Below are positions 35,221-47,025 of a stretch of 64,000 nucleotides of DNA, piece after piece (position 1 is the stretch's first letter; every line of letters starts with the position of its first letter). The DNA is from Punctularia strigosozonata HHB-11173 SS5 (Eukaryota > Basidiomycota > Agaricomycetes > Corticiales > Punctulariaceae): NCBI RefSeq assembly GCF_000264995.1, contig NW_006767448.1:186001-250000 (forward strand), in the 5' to 3' direction. The position numbers and the translations under genes were made by a program. Under the pieces are notes generated by a model. The model did not search any database. It was not told where the DNA came from and saw only the letters and a list, made by a program, of their open reading frames with translations.

Positions 35221-36495
35221 ATGTCTGACGATGGTTCAACCGGGGACATGGATATCTCAGATGATGATCTTGTGCATGATGAAGATGAAGATGCCGAGGG
35301 AGAGGAAGACGAGGAAGTGAACGTGGACATGGAGGACGACGACGAGGCGGACCAGGTGGATGTACGTTGTGTGCACCTTGTCAATCGAACTGGTCTTACT
35401 GACTTCGCATTATTGCAACCAGGAGGTTGAAGATGAACCAACACCTGAAGTAGAGCCTCCAAAGGCCGCGCCCAGCAAGCTGAAGATCAAGCTCAAGCTT
35501 CCCAGTCGCACCACTCCGATAGAGACCCCGACACCTCCAGGTGAGCCGTATGCATCGTCAATCTGAGCGTTGATTGAGCACATTCCCAGAGGTTGAGATT
35601 GAATCGGAGGAGGAATTGTACGACGAAGATTCAGATGAGACGCCTGGGCCCTCGACGCGTCCGCTGACAGCTCGTCAGGCCGTCAAGCGAGGCGTCGTGG
35701 ACTCTTCTCATGTATCTCTCGGTGCGTATACGTCTTAACCATGCCGAGAAAATCATTTCTAATCGTCTTCGTCCCATAGATATCGACCCTACAATGAGTC
35801 GCAAGAAGAAGCAGCTGAACGAGACTGAGCTCGCCCTCAAGCGCGAAGAAACCGCGCGGAAACGCAAGAATTTGTCTGAGAAGAAGCTCGAAGACGAAAA
35901 GGTGCCCTCTTCTGCTGCTCGTTACTACAGCGTCTTGTGCAAAATGCTAACCTGAACTATCCCTCGATAGACAGAGACGATCAACCGACTCCTACGCAAA
36001 CAGTCACGGGCTCGAGGCAAACGGAACGCGCTGGCCACCGCCGACGACGCTGAGGCCGAGCAGGAAGAGGCCGTCGAGGAGGCACCGCCCGAGACGCCGG
36101 TGCCAACCATGTACCGATGGGTGTCTACCAGTCGACCACCCGCGTCCAGGACGCCGTCGGCCAACCCGAATCCTGACGGCGAAGCTAGCGGGCCGATCCC
36201 GCTCGAGCCGGACCAGACGAGCGAGGAGAAGAGGCTACGCCTCTCGTTCTCGGTGCCCCTGTGCGCGTTTCCGGTTCCCCCTGCTCAGAAGTCGCAGGTG
36301 GGCGGCGACGCGATGGATGTCGTTCCACCCACTGTCAAGGCACACGCCGCTCCACAACCTTTGACGTGCGCGGTATCAGGGTGCGGCGCGCCGAGGAAGT
36401 ATCGGCTCGTCAGGGACTGGACGAAGGGAGCTTGTGGTATGGGCCATCTGAAGCAGCTCGAGGCCGAAACCGATTCCTCCATCCGCATCTCATGA
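35221..36495 (+). CDS. IES2: INO80 chromatin-remodelling complex subunit IES2
   Basis: Subunit of the nuclear INO80 nucleosome remodeller, equivalent to human INO80B. The first about 60 residues are very acidic (DISDDDLVHDEDEDAEGEED). A PAPA-1-type region follows: QLNETELALKREETARKRKN, then LSEKKLEDEK joined by splicing to TETINRLLRKQSRARGKRN. The C-terminus has a HIT-type zinc-finger-like stretch, PLTCAVSGCGAPRKYRLVRD, ending CGMGHLKQLEAETDSSIRIS. The order acidic tail, PAPA-1, HIT finger is that of the family. There are five or six exons with short introns; the first ends at 35361. In yeast Ies2 stimulates the Ino80 ATPase. No defect is seen. Confidence 0.88.
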
Positions 36496-38798
36496 CCCCC
36501 AAGTGCCGTATTGCCGTTTCTGTCCTCATTACAAGAACGAACAAGGACCCTGCGTCGTGACAACACGAGCCTCTGCGTCCCTGGGTATGCAACAGCTTTC
36601 CAGTAGTGGCGCTCGTACCATGGATTGAATCACGACCCAGGCTTGCTGGCAATCCGATGATGTAAGGTGTGCACCCTGAATGATCTGTTTGGCAGCCCGA
36701 ATTCAGTGTATTGTTAGTCCTGTGGCAAATGTGCAGATATAATTGCTTGACCCTCATGTGCTTTGTCCTGACAGTAACGTATGTCAACCAGTTTGGCTCT
36801 TATCTCCTGTCCTCAAATAAAACCAAGATAGTGTTCGTCACTGCGCAGGATTATACACCTTGTGGACAACAACGCCACCGGCTGCGTAGCACACACGGAT
36901 CGCCAAAAATTGTCTTGTCTAGGGACGGACCTGAGCGGCAAGACGAATCCGCGTGTCTGAGTTTTCTATCAGACGCCTCGCTAGGGTTCGCTGAGCCCGC
37001 GCAGCTCACGCGAACACCGGACATGGACGGCCAGTGTTCAAAAGGAGCATGTGTTGCATCTACATATTTTCGGGCCGCAAATGCGTAAGAACACCGCCAT
37101 CTTGCCATGTGAGGAACTTGGATAGGACTACGTCCTACGTCCGGTGTTTAGAATCCAGATGCGATATGCCGCTGCGGTTTCAGAACTTTCTTTCCCATAG
37201 GGATCGGGCCCGGTGAACATGTCGGGATTCTGATTAGTAGTGCCCCCCTCGGCGGAAATTGCCATGGGGGGACTTAATGCTGGGATTGGAGGAGACAGAT
37301 TGAGTTTCCTCTGCTGCACATAGGCAAAACGCGGATTCAACATTATTGTTACGCGGGGATTTATATGAATTTGTAGTACCCCATCCCGCGGGCACGGAAC
37401 GTATAGAATTTATATGATAATGATTGATTCGACGCATCTCGACCCTCGGCAACATGCTCTCGGTGAGTTTCATTCGTTGTAATTTCTCATACATACTGAA
37501 CCATGTGTATACCCGCACTCAGGAACTCAAGGCACGCGTGCTGTCAGGCCAGGACGAACAGGAGAAAGGCGGTCGGGGAAAGATTGAGACACCGGCAGCC
37601 TAAATGGCACGACGGAGCTAGGCTGAGCACGAGAACCTCGCTGCAGCTGAAACCATTCGCCACGTTCGACGGGATTGAGTTCTTCGCCGATCCGTGCATT
37701 ATACGGGGGGAATGACATAGCTTTCCGGAGGTGAAGTGCGTTGCAGGTTATGCCATAAGGGATAAGAGCTAGAAACTGACCGAATCCTTCGGACGATTAC
37801 TTGCATGATGTTCGCAAGTAGGCGCGGCATGGAAGAAAAATCCGTTTAAGATGGAAGTCGCAGACTCGTGGTTGTATTCCGAAGAGAGGATGCCTTCCAA
37901 AAGCCACGGCGAGAGCATTAATGTACAATGCCTTCCGGATATCCAGAGAGATTCTTCTGGGCTTGTGCGGCTGCACGTTCCATTGTACCTCATTTAGCAC
38001 GTAGCGTTTGTATGTTCTCTGTTGCGCACGACATGCCGCGTGGATCAAGTCCTTATTTGATCCACGTTCATTCTATGATGCTGAAGCGGAGATACAACGG
38101 TCTAACGCGTTCATCACGCCTGCGAATGCTCAGGAATGACGCTGGCCTAGACGTGCGCAGCGCGTAATGTACGTGTCAATAAGCTCTGTAGACACTCATG
38201 CCAATGAAACGAAACCTGGCAACCAGGAGAAAGCATCTCAGCTGTGCGAAGCCGGACAATCGCGATTTCTATCCGGAGCCGATGTCCGAACGAGCGTGAA
38301 TCACCGTTGCATTCGAGGGGCCTAGATCACACCGGGCACGGATATGCCTGGCTGAGACCGAGTAGCAGTCTTCTCCATATCAGATAGGCGAGAGAACACG
38401 GCACGTAGTTCGATTCGTGCTGATCAGGGTGTAGGGTGCGATGAACGATCGATGCCTTGGAGTCGAGTCAGATAGCAGGCCTGCCCTCGATATAGCAGAT
38501 CCCTCTATTACTCCGAACAGGATACTCTGGCGCAGCTCTGGGGAACAACCAAGCCATCGGAGGTGGTGAGTTGCAAGGAGCACGCCATCAATGACTGCGG
38601 CAAGGTAGGCGCCTAATGCTACCCCGGCGCCTTTGCCACGTGGGACTGGATCCCTCCTGACGTCGGCACTCGCCCAGCACAGGCCGCCCCGCGAGCGTAG
38701 CGGTGTGCAGCCCCCTCACGTTCGCCTCCCACCCACCATGCTGGCCGCCTAACGACCTCGTAGCCCTGCTCTCCTCTTTCCCTCTCATCTTACGTTCC
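36496..38798. other. Gene-poor stretch
   Basis: About 2.3 kb between IES2 and ATG13. It includes one possible two-exon micro-ORF (37454-37603, listed separately). The last 200 bases are CT- and GC-rich and should be the ATG13 promoter. Other open frames show no domain or exon chain. Confidence 0.5.
37454..37603 (+). CDS. Possible spliced micro-ORF, 29 residues
   Basis: ATGCTCTCG is followed by a strong donor (GTGAGT), a 60-base intron ending CACTCAG, and an in-frame exon 37523-37603. Together they read MLS-ELKARVLSGQDEQEKG and end KIETPAA. The splice sites look as good as those of neighbouring genes, but the peptide is tiny, has no known relative and could be chance or the tail of a longer transcript. 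Confidence 0.25.
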   Translation: MLSVSFIRCNFSYILNHVYTRTQELKARVLSGQDEQEKGGRGKIETPAA

Positions 38799-41700
38799 AT
38801 GTCGACCGACGCGGCCAAGGCGGACCAGATCGCGTACAGGCTCTACACCAAGCTATACCTCCTCCTGCACGATGCGCGCACCACCGCTGCGGACGGCGCG
38901 AGCGGCGCGAAAGGCCAGCCGAAGACGGATAGATGGGTGCGTCGCGTTTGCGCTGCGTGATGACGGCAGTGGGAGCTTATCGAGCCCAGTTCAACCTAGA
39001 GACGCCCGACCCGTCCATTGACTTCGGGCGGGTATTCGCAGACCCGTCTCTGCGCGTCCTTAAGAGCGTGTCGTCGGCCACCGTGGCTCCCATATTTGTG
39101 GCCCAGATACTCCTGGCAGTGCCCGACCTCGGCAACAACCAAGTGCTCGTGTACAACTCGCCCCACCATGGACGTCTGCGGGTCGATCCCACTCCGAAGA
39201 ACGTACTGCTCGAGGAATGGGCCATCGAGTTTACTCCGACTCCCGTATACAGAAGGAACAGCCTTAGCGACGATGTCCCTCCTGCCATGACCTACAAGCA
39301 TGGAATTGCCGTGTTCAGGAGCATATATGCGCTCTTGCGGCTCATGCCCGCGTGGAAGCTCTACAAACGCCTACGAAGACGGAACGCGTACCCTGCGCTA
39401 GAAATCAAGCTCCGTATAACCACCGAAGAAGGCGTCAGCGAGCCCGGCGTGCTTGGCTTCGGTGAGCGCATATACGCAGACCCTAATCTTTACGTTTTAT
39501 TAACAACACATGGCCTGGTTCACCTAGATACGCCCTTCGCCCCCTCGTCGCCTTCCGATCGAAGACGACCCTCCTCTCCACCCTCAACATCGACCACAAC
39601 GCACTCATTCGCTCCTATCCCGCACGCAGCGGGCACTCTCGCCATCCGCACGACCTACCTTACACATCCCAACTTCGCGGTGGACGACCTGGAGTCTCTT
39701 CTCTCCGATCGCTTCCTTGCAGAAGGGCCTGACTTCACGCCGACGTTGAACAAGAACCTTCAGCGCGAGTCGCTTCAGGCGTTCCCCCGCGCCAGCAGTG
39801 CGATCGGCCGGTCCACGAGCATCTCCGGAACTGGCTATGGCGCCGGCGGGACGCCGTCCAGTCTCCCCTTCAGGACGGGTCTCCCTGGCTCGCCTCCAAG
39901 CGCGACGAGCATCGCAGATCGGTTTGTCTTGCCAAGTCAACCCCACACCCGGACGTCATCCTTCTCGGGCACGGGGAGTCCCCGCCAGCTCGCGGTCGGG
40001 TCTGGTACCGGTATCGGCACCGTTCCGCTGCCTGGACAGGGCGTGGCGGGCAGCCCCGGCGCGGTGTCCATCGTGAGTCATGCGAGTCATGCGTCGTCTA
40101 CCGGCTCCGGTTCGCGAGAAGGCATGGCCGTGGGTGCGGCCGCGAGGATAAGGAGGGAGAGCACCGGGACCGGACGCGGGGTAAGTCGCTTTTCTGCACG
40201 TTTTTCTCGCTCTTTTTTGCGCTCGCTATTGGACAATCGCACGGATGGAGGTTGGGCTATCGCCGACCCTTCTTGCGTTGGGGGCCGCGGCCTCTGATGT
40301 GTACTGCGTCGTGCGTGCGGCTGTTAGACGTTCGCCTTCCATTTTTGGAGGAGCTGTATGACTCCCTGAGTCAATAGCTTCGACTCTCTCCTGTTCTTTG
40401 GGTTATGGTCCCCGGATTGCGAATCTGATGCATCTCTGGCGCTCTGATTGAGCGCCAAGGCGCCCCCGCCGCAGTCTGGTTCATTGCAGACGCTGGCCAA
40501 TGCGGTACTCAGCGATCGGCGGCGCCTTCGTTAGGCGTTTATCTTATGCAGCTGCGCAGCTTTCATAGCTTAAGCACCCTTGAGGTTCTTATTTGATGGA
40601 CATTTACTTCCCGGCGCGGAGCTGTGACTCCTTCCTTCCATTTGGGCGCCAGCCATCTATACGCATCCATTTACTTCGTCATATTTGGGATATTGGAGAT
40701 GTGGACATGGACCCTTCAGCTTCGACTTCTGCGAGGTCGAGGTCATGATACGCGCCCCCTTGCATGGGTCACTCCCCCACTCTTTCTTTGCATGGTACCA
40801 TCCACGGCGGTTGCTGACCATGTCCTCCTCTTCTCAACAGGAGCTGTCATCCTCACCAGCTGCATCGAGTCCACTGTCCATGCGAAGACCCTCGCTCGTC
40901 AACCCCTTTAAATCGGGCACCGTCTCCTCCGGATCACCTTCAACTTCCCTTCGCAACGCGTCCCCGCTCTCCCCCGCAGTCGCAACAGGCACAGGGCCGT
41001 CAACGTCGTTCCGATCTCCGATCGCCACTGCATTCCAGTCTCAGTCACCTATTCAGGTTCAAGCCTCCACATCCGCGTCGCGCGTTCCTCCGTCACCCAG
41101 CGGCATACGCGCGGGCGCCTCCGCTTCGCCTCTGACGCAGCAAGAGTTCGCGCCAAGCAGTCTTGGCCAGCGGAGCTCGGTGTCGAACACGTCTGGCGAG
41201 GGCGAGAGCACGACGGCGACAGGGAAGACGAAGCGATACTCGAGCCCGTTCGCCCACCGATACAACCAACAACAGCAACAGCAAAGCTTCAGCCAAGCCG
41301 GGACGGGCGCGGGCGCGGGCACGGGCGCGGAGGGAGGCGAAGCCGGGTCGGCTCCGGCGCAGCCGCAGAGCGCGTCGTACATGAGCACGAACACGGAGGA
41401 CGACGATATCTCCGGATTCATGCGCGACAATGAGGCGGCGGCGCGGAGGCCGCTAGGCGGCCATCGGCGGCAGGAGTCGCCACTCAGCGGGCGGGGGAAC
41501 GTCGGTCCGAGCACGAACCACGACCGGGACGCGACGCAGCAGGGAGCACAGGGCGGGCACATGCTGATGCGGAAGGAGGAGGTGGACGAGCGCCTGAAGG
41601 CGATGAGCGAGGCGTTCAATGCAAGCCTGGAAGGTCTCGGAGGCGGGAGGCGCCGGGGAAAGGAGAAGGAGAGGAGGGAGGAGACCAGCAGCGAGAGCTC

Positions 41701-41908
41701 GGCGGCGCCTTCGCCATCGCGGGCGGACAATACCGTCGCTCGGGGACGGGGATTGACGATGGGTGTGCCTGGTCATAGGCTGCCGCTGCCACGCCGGGAT
41801 TCGGGCGGGAGCGGGAGTGGCCAGGCGAGCATGCGGAGCGGCGTCAGCATTGGGTCACAGGAGGTTATTGGCAAGATGGACCTCAGCGAGGGTCAGCGCA
41901 AACCTTGA
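38799..41908 (+). CDS. ATG13: Autophagy-related protein 13
   Basis: Regulatory subunit of the Atg1 kinase complex that starts autophagosome formation under TORC1 control. Exons 38799-38936, 38990-40180 and 40841-41908 join in phase to give 798 residues. The N-terminal HORMA domain spans about residues 5-200: KADQIAYRLYTKLYLLLHDA, FNLETPDPSIDFGRVFADPS, LVYNSPHHGRLRVDPTPKNV and FRSIYALLRLMPAWKLYKRL. The rest is Ser/Pro-rich and disordered, as in the family, with RRPSLVNPFKSGTVSSGSP and the typical KRYSSPFAHRYNQ followed by DDDISGFMRD near the Atg1- and Atg17-binding regions. The second intron is 660 bases, ten times the local norm. An upstream in-frame ATG at 38703 is possible but adds unrelated sequence. 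Confidence 0.92.
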
Positions 41909-42692
41909 GCCAAGAATGTCAACTCCAATAAGGGTTCATTCCCGTCAACTAGAAGGAACGGCGAGCCTAGTCCGGTCAAACTGGACGGCTCCTCGCCGTC
42001 CACCAGGTGTCATCTTACTATACATATGCGGATCTTCAGAATTCTGATTCGGATCGTGCCCCTTTGACTCCCTCCTCCCTCCACCTACATATGTAGCATG
42101 TTATCTACTTATCCTCAGTATTTGCGGGCATGCAACTCATTATTGTTGGTCTTGTGTATACACCACTGTAGTCTATGTACTGTACCATGACCCGGACTTT
42201 CAATACATACAAATCATCCAAATACGACGTATCTTGGTCCACGAAGATGATGAGCGGAGGCTGGCCATGGCACTGGCAGTGCGGCAAGAGGGCGGCATCA
42301 CATGATCTTCTTTCTTCGCTGTTCGACCTCGAGGTTGCTGCGGCAAGCTATCTCCCGACCACGACTTGCATATCAGCGGAGCTAGAACAACAAAGCTATA
42401 CCGTACCGGAAAACAGACCGCGTTCTTACGAATTCTAAGACCTTCTCTTCACGGCCAGTGGCTATCTCTGTGGTCTTCTGCAGCGTGAATCGGAGCAGGT
42501 GGGAGCCGTCGCGAATTGTACGTACATCTTCGTCTCACACCTCGCCGTCTATGAAACTCACCTAGATCTGCGATGGATACGATAGCAGAACGGAAAAGGC
42601 GTCATCTGTGAATACGCTTAAAAGACAGACACCCCGCGTCGTGCCCCGTAGTCGCTTGCGTAGCGCTTTGCCCCGCTAAACTACCTCACAAA
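41909..42692. other. Intergenic gap
   Basis: 3' region of ATG13 and promoter of the Argonaute gene. Some AT-rich sequence at 42010-42230. No gene is seen. Confidence 0.55.
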
Positions 42693-45600
42693 ATGCCTCC
42701 TCGCGCACGCGGCAGCACCAGCCGCGGTAATACCCAGCCAGCACGAGGTGCGCCCGCCCGCGGTGGCGGACCAGCTCGTGGTGGACGGGGTGGTACAGCT
42801 ATCGCCCTTGGGGGCGCTGCCGGTCAGCCAGGGCTCCCCGTGACGCACGTCGCCGCCGTCGGCATCAAGCGAACGGCCTTCGGTCGCGCTGGGAAACCTC
42901 TCAGGATACTCACGAATCATTTCCCCGTAACAGAGCCCAGCGGAACGGTGCGCCACTACGATGGTGAGGACTCATTTTGAGATGACCTACTTCGATGACC
43001 GATTAAGTTATCGTGGTGTGATCTTCGCAGTGGGTGAGTGTCCGGGATTTTATGTCGAGCTTGAGACAGATTCCCATGTTTCGTCGCATGACAGAAATTT
43101 CGCCGAGCAACAAGATATTGCCCGTCCCATTCAATCGCAAAATAATCAAGGCGATGCAAGACGGACATCCTGAGATGTTCAAGCCTCAGGGTTCCTACGA
43201 CGGCAGGAAGAACTTGTATACCATGCACGATCTTCCCTTCGGCAACGATGATCAGGGTAACCCGGTTTTATCGAGAATTGTACGTGTCTTCGAGTAGCGT
43301 GCGCTGTCGGTTGATTCACACTGGTCCCTACTCCTTAGTTCGAAGTTTATCTGCCGGATGATGCTCCGCGTGGCAAGGAGCAGAAGCCAAAGCGTCCTTT
43401 CCGGGTCAAACTAACAAGGGTCGCGCTGATCAATCTCGAGTATGATCATCAATAGCTATTTCCACTGTAATAGGCCGTTGACATCGTCGTGTAGGCCGTT
43501 GGTACGGTTCCTTGAAGGCAAGAAAACGTACGATCCCGACATGCAGACGGGCATCAACGTACGCGCATATCAAATGTACATTACACGGGTTGATCAACTT
43601 GTATGCAACAGGCGCTCGATATCGCGATCCACATGGCTCCCAGTTTGCTGTACCCGACCAATGGCCGGTCATTCTTCACAAGCCAGGAGACTCGGAGTCA
43701 GTGATGCGAGCCTCAGTCTTGGAAAAAATTCTGACAATGTCTGTCAGATATCGGTGGTGGCATGGAGTTGTGGCGCGGCTATTTCCAGTCGATCAGGCCG
43801 GCGATTGGTCGTATGCTCGTGAACGTGAGAGCACGACCGTCTCCTCGCTGACGATTGCTTAACCCGAGAATTTACTAGGTCGATATTTCTACGGGAATGA
43901 TGTTCAAGCCCGGCAGGTTGTTCGACCTCTGTATCGACCATCTCGGCCTGAAGCCCGGGGATTACGCGGCTCTGTCTCCAGCCAGAGGCATGCCCGACTC
44001 GAAGCGTCTTCAGCTCCGGCACTTCCTGATGGGAGTGCGCGTACAGGTTGAGGTTGATACCAGCGGACGACCGATAGGCGATGCCCGGCCCATCAGTGGC
44101 CTAAGCTTGGCGGGCGCCTCCCAAGAGATGTTCGAGATGCGCAGCGAGCAAGGTATGTGGAAAGTGTTCCCCACCCCGAAACCGTTGCCTGATGTTGCTT
44201 GTAGGAGGGCAGATGATTTCCGTTGCTGAATACTACCGCCGTTACAAGAATCGGACACTACAGTTCCCTCAGGTGCTTTGTGTTCGGGTGAGTTGTCGAA
44301 TGACCCTGCCTACATCCTGGTTCAATCAAACCTACATCCCGTAGCTTGGGCGGGCGTTGATCCCAATGGAGCTGTGCTACGTCCCTCCAGGGCAGGTTAT
44401 GAAGCGGCAGATGCCCCAGGACAAGGCGAATGATGTCGTTCAGTTCGCGACCATGAAACCTCCTGAGCGCCTCGCGAGCATCAGGCGCGGACTGACTATA
44501 TTGAACTACGGGCAGAGCCAGTATATCGCCAGCTTTGGCCTGCAGGTCTCTGAGGCGCCGGTCCAGATGACGGCCCGCCAGCTGGCCCCTCCGAGGATGA
44601 GATATGCTCCCGGAAGCCGCGAGCCTATGATTGTTAGCCGAATCCGTCATCGCCCCTTTCTTTCACGTGTGACTGATAGAAATATAATAGACTCCCAAGG
44701 GTGGAGCGTGGAACATGTATGTACACCCGCGATATTTTGCCCCTTATTGTGCTGAAGCAAGATGTCCAGGGTCGACAAGAAGTTCTGGAATCCCGCAACC
44801 ATCAAGTACTGGGCGGTGGTCATCTTCGAACGCCCGAACCGCTTCCGAGAAGATAATGCTGCAAGCACCGTAAGGGGCTTGATCGAAGCCGCGACTGCGT
44901 GTGGTAAGTCTGATATAGCTATAATTTGTCCTCAACTCATATCGGCTAGGCATGGTGGTGCATGACAAAAATCCCTTGGTTGACTACGCCAATGGACAAG
45001 GAAATATCCACCAAGTTAGCCGCATTGCGTACGCTCTGGCAGTCCCGGGCTGACTCAGGGGCAGCAATTATTGCAGATCGGGATCAAAATTAAGCAGGCA
45101 AAGAATGAATTGCCTAACTTGATCGTCTGTGTGATGCCTGATCAAAGCGCAGATCTTTACTCTGCGATTAAGCAGTAAGCCAGGTTTAACTTGTCGGAAC
45201 ATAATATGCTTATACGGGTTCTGATGCAGCTTCGGCGATATCACAGTGAGTTACCGATCTGCCAATCCTGACTATGCTGCTTGGTTTGACCGTCGGTTCC
45301 TTAGACTGGCGTAGCCACGCAATGCCTGAAAAGCTCGAAATGCTTCAGAGCAAATCAACAATACTTCGCCAATGTGTGTCTTAAGTGAGTCTTTCTCTAT
45401 GCAATTGGAGATCGTTACGTTGACGCTTGCAGGATCAACGGCAAACTTGGCGGAGTGGACCGCGTACCAGATCCGCAGTCGGTCCCTGCTTTGACTGACC
45501 CGGCCAATCCCGCCATCGTCATGGGTAAGGCGATCATGCAGTCTGTTGAGCCAGCGCTAAGGTGTTTTTGGTAGGTGCCGATACGATGCACCCGGCGCCC

Positions 45601-46718
45601 GGGGCCACCGGACGACCGTCCTATGCGTCGCTCGTAGCAAGCGTGGACTCTCATGCGTGCAGGTACATCGCTCAATCGCGAGTGCAAGTGTCTCGACAGG
45701 AAATGATAGCTGATCTCAAGGACATGTGCAAAGTATGTGCGAACACTAGTCGCTGATAATTGCATAAGTACTCACCCGGGAATCGTAGCATTCGCTGGAC
45801 ATGTATATGAAGAGTCCGTACCGCTCCGCGGAGGAGAGAGCTCGCAAAAAAGCCCCGGCTAGACTGATTTTCTACCGAGGTAAGTGAAGATCTTGTGCCG
45901 CATCCCGATGTGCCCTAAATGATGATCCCATCAGATGGAGTGTCGGAGTCGCAGCTGCAGCAGGTGCTCGACAACGAGCTGACACAAATTCAAGGTACCC
46001 GTTCCCACTCTTGCGGAGGACCGATCTCTCACGCATGCGTTGCAGAGGCTTGTAAGGAGCTTGGGATCGACCCGAAAATTACTCTGTTTGTTGTTGGCAA
46101 GCGGCACCATACCCGCTTGTTCCCGGAAGATCCGCGAGACGCAGACCGGTCGGGGAACTGTCCCGCTGGAACCGTGGTCGACAATGTGATCACCCATCCG
46201 GTGGAGTCCGACTTCTACCTCCTCAGTCACGGTGGTCTTCTCGGGACCTCGCGCCCCGCCCATTATAACCCTGTTTACGACTCGAATAATTTCACGTGCG
46301 TCCAGTAGCTACTTTGTGAGGCTTCGGTTGACTGAGCTCGGTTTCTATGCAGCGCGGACGATATTCAGGCGCTAACCTTTGCGCTCTGCCATAACTATGC
46401 TCGCGCAACACGCTCGGTGTCTATTCCGGCCCCGGTCTACTGTATGATATCTCCCGGTTCTCTTCGTTGTCACCGCTCATGATCCATCCTAGACGCGGAC
46501 ATAGTTTGTGCCCGCGCGAAGCATCACTATGCACCTGACGCCCATCTTAACTACACTGAGACGATGACTCAGTCTAGCGACCAAGCAGCAGCGACCCTGC
46601 GAAGTTTCACTGATTTGTTCAAGCCATTGCATACTCAGACGGTGGGCAGCCCCCAACTTGATCTTGACATTCTAACTCACATCTGTTCCTATAGTCACGA
46701 ACCATGTACTTCCTCTGA
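42693..46718 (+). CDS. AGO: Argonaute (RNA-silencing slicer)
   Basis: Argonaute protein of the RNAi pathway, roughly 930 residues in about 20 exons. After a Gly/Arg/Ala-rich N-terminus ([12 protein letters not shown]) come the N domain ([17 protein letters not shown]), linker 1 ([20 protein letters not shown]), PAZ ([37 protein letters not shown]), linker 2/MID ([40 protein letters not shown]) and PIWI. All four slicer residues are visible: Asp in VMGADTMHP, Glu in SRQEMIADL, Asp in YRDGVSES and His in [18 protein letters not shown]. The guide-binding RHHTRLF and [14 protein letters not shown] motifs are kept. The end is found by splicing: PLHTQT joins to SRTMYFL, stop at 46716-46718. Exon 2 is inferred to be only three bases (43031-43033). 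Confidence 0.95.
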
Positions 46719-47025
46719 TCTTAGTCGCCACGTCGCGTTGCTAAGATGCAAAGGCACCTGCTATCGACCGTTCAGTTGCATACTATCCGTTGTCTCTTGC
46801 TCGCTATATGCCACCGTCTCCTTGTCGAACGTGTCTCGTCATTGTGCCTGTGTTAATGCCGTATTCTGCTATGTCGCTTGCATATTGCGCAATCTGAACA
46901 ACGAGATGTATATCCGCGTACCATAATCCGCCATACAACACCGTCGCTTCGCTTGTAAACAAAATCGGAATGATCACCACTTGTCGATCCGCACACATAC
47001 GCCATATCCCTACTGTGGCCCCTTG
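46719..47025. other. Convergent intergenic gap
   Basis: Facing 3' ends of Argonaute (+) and the VHS-GAT gene (-), with room only for two short 3' untranslated regions. No gene is seen. Confidence 0.55.

Noticed and set aside
40685-40840. Upstream extension of the last ATG13 exon as a separate gene start.
   Set aside because: The extension lacks family similarity, and the CTCAACAG acceptor at 40833-40840 joins exon 2 to exon 3 in phase.
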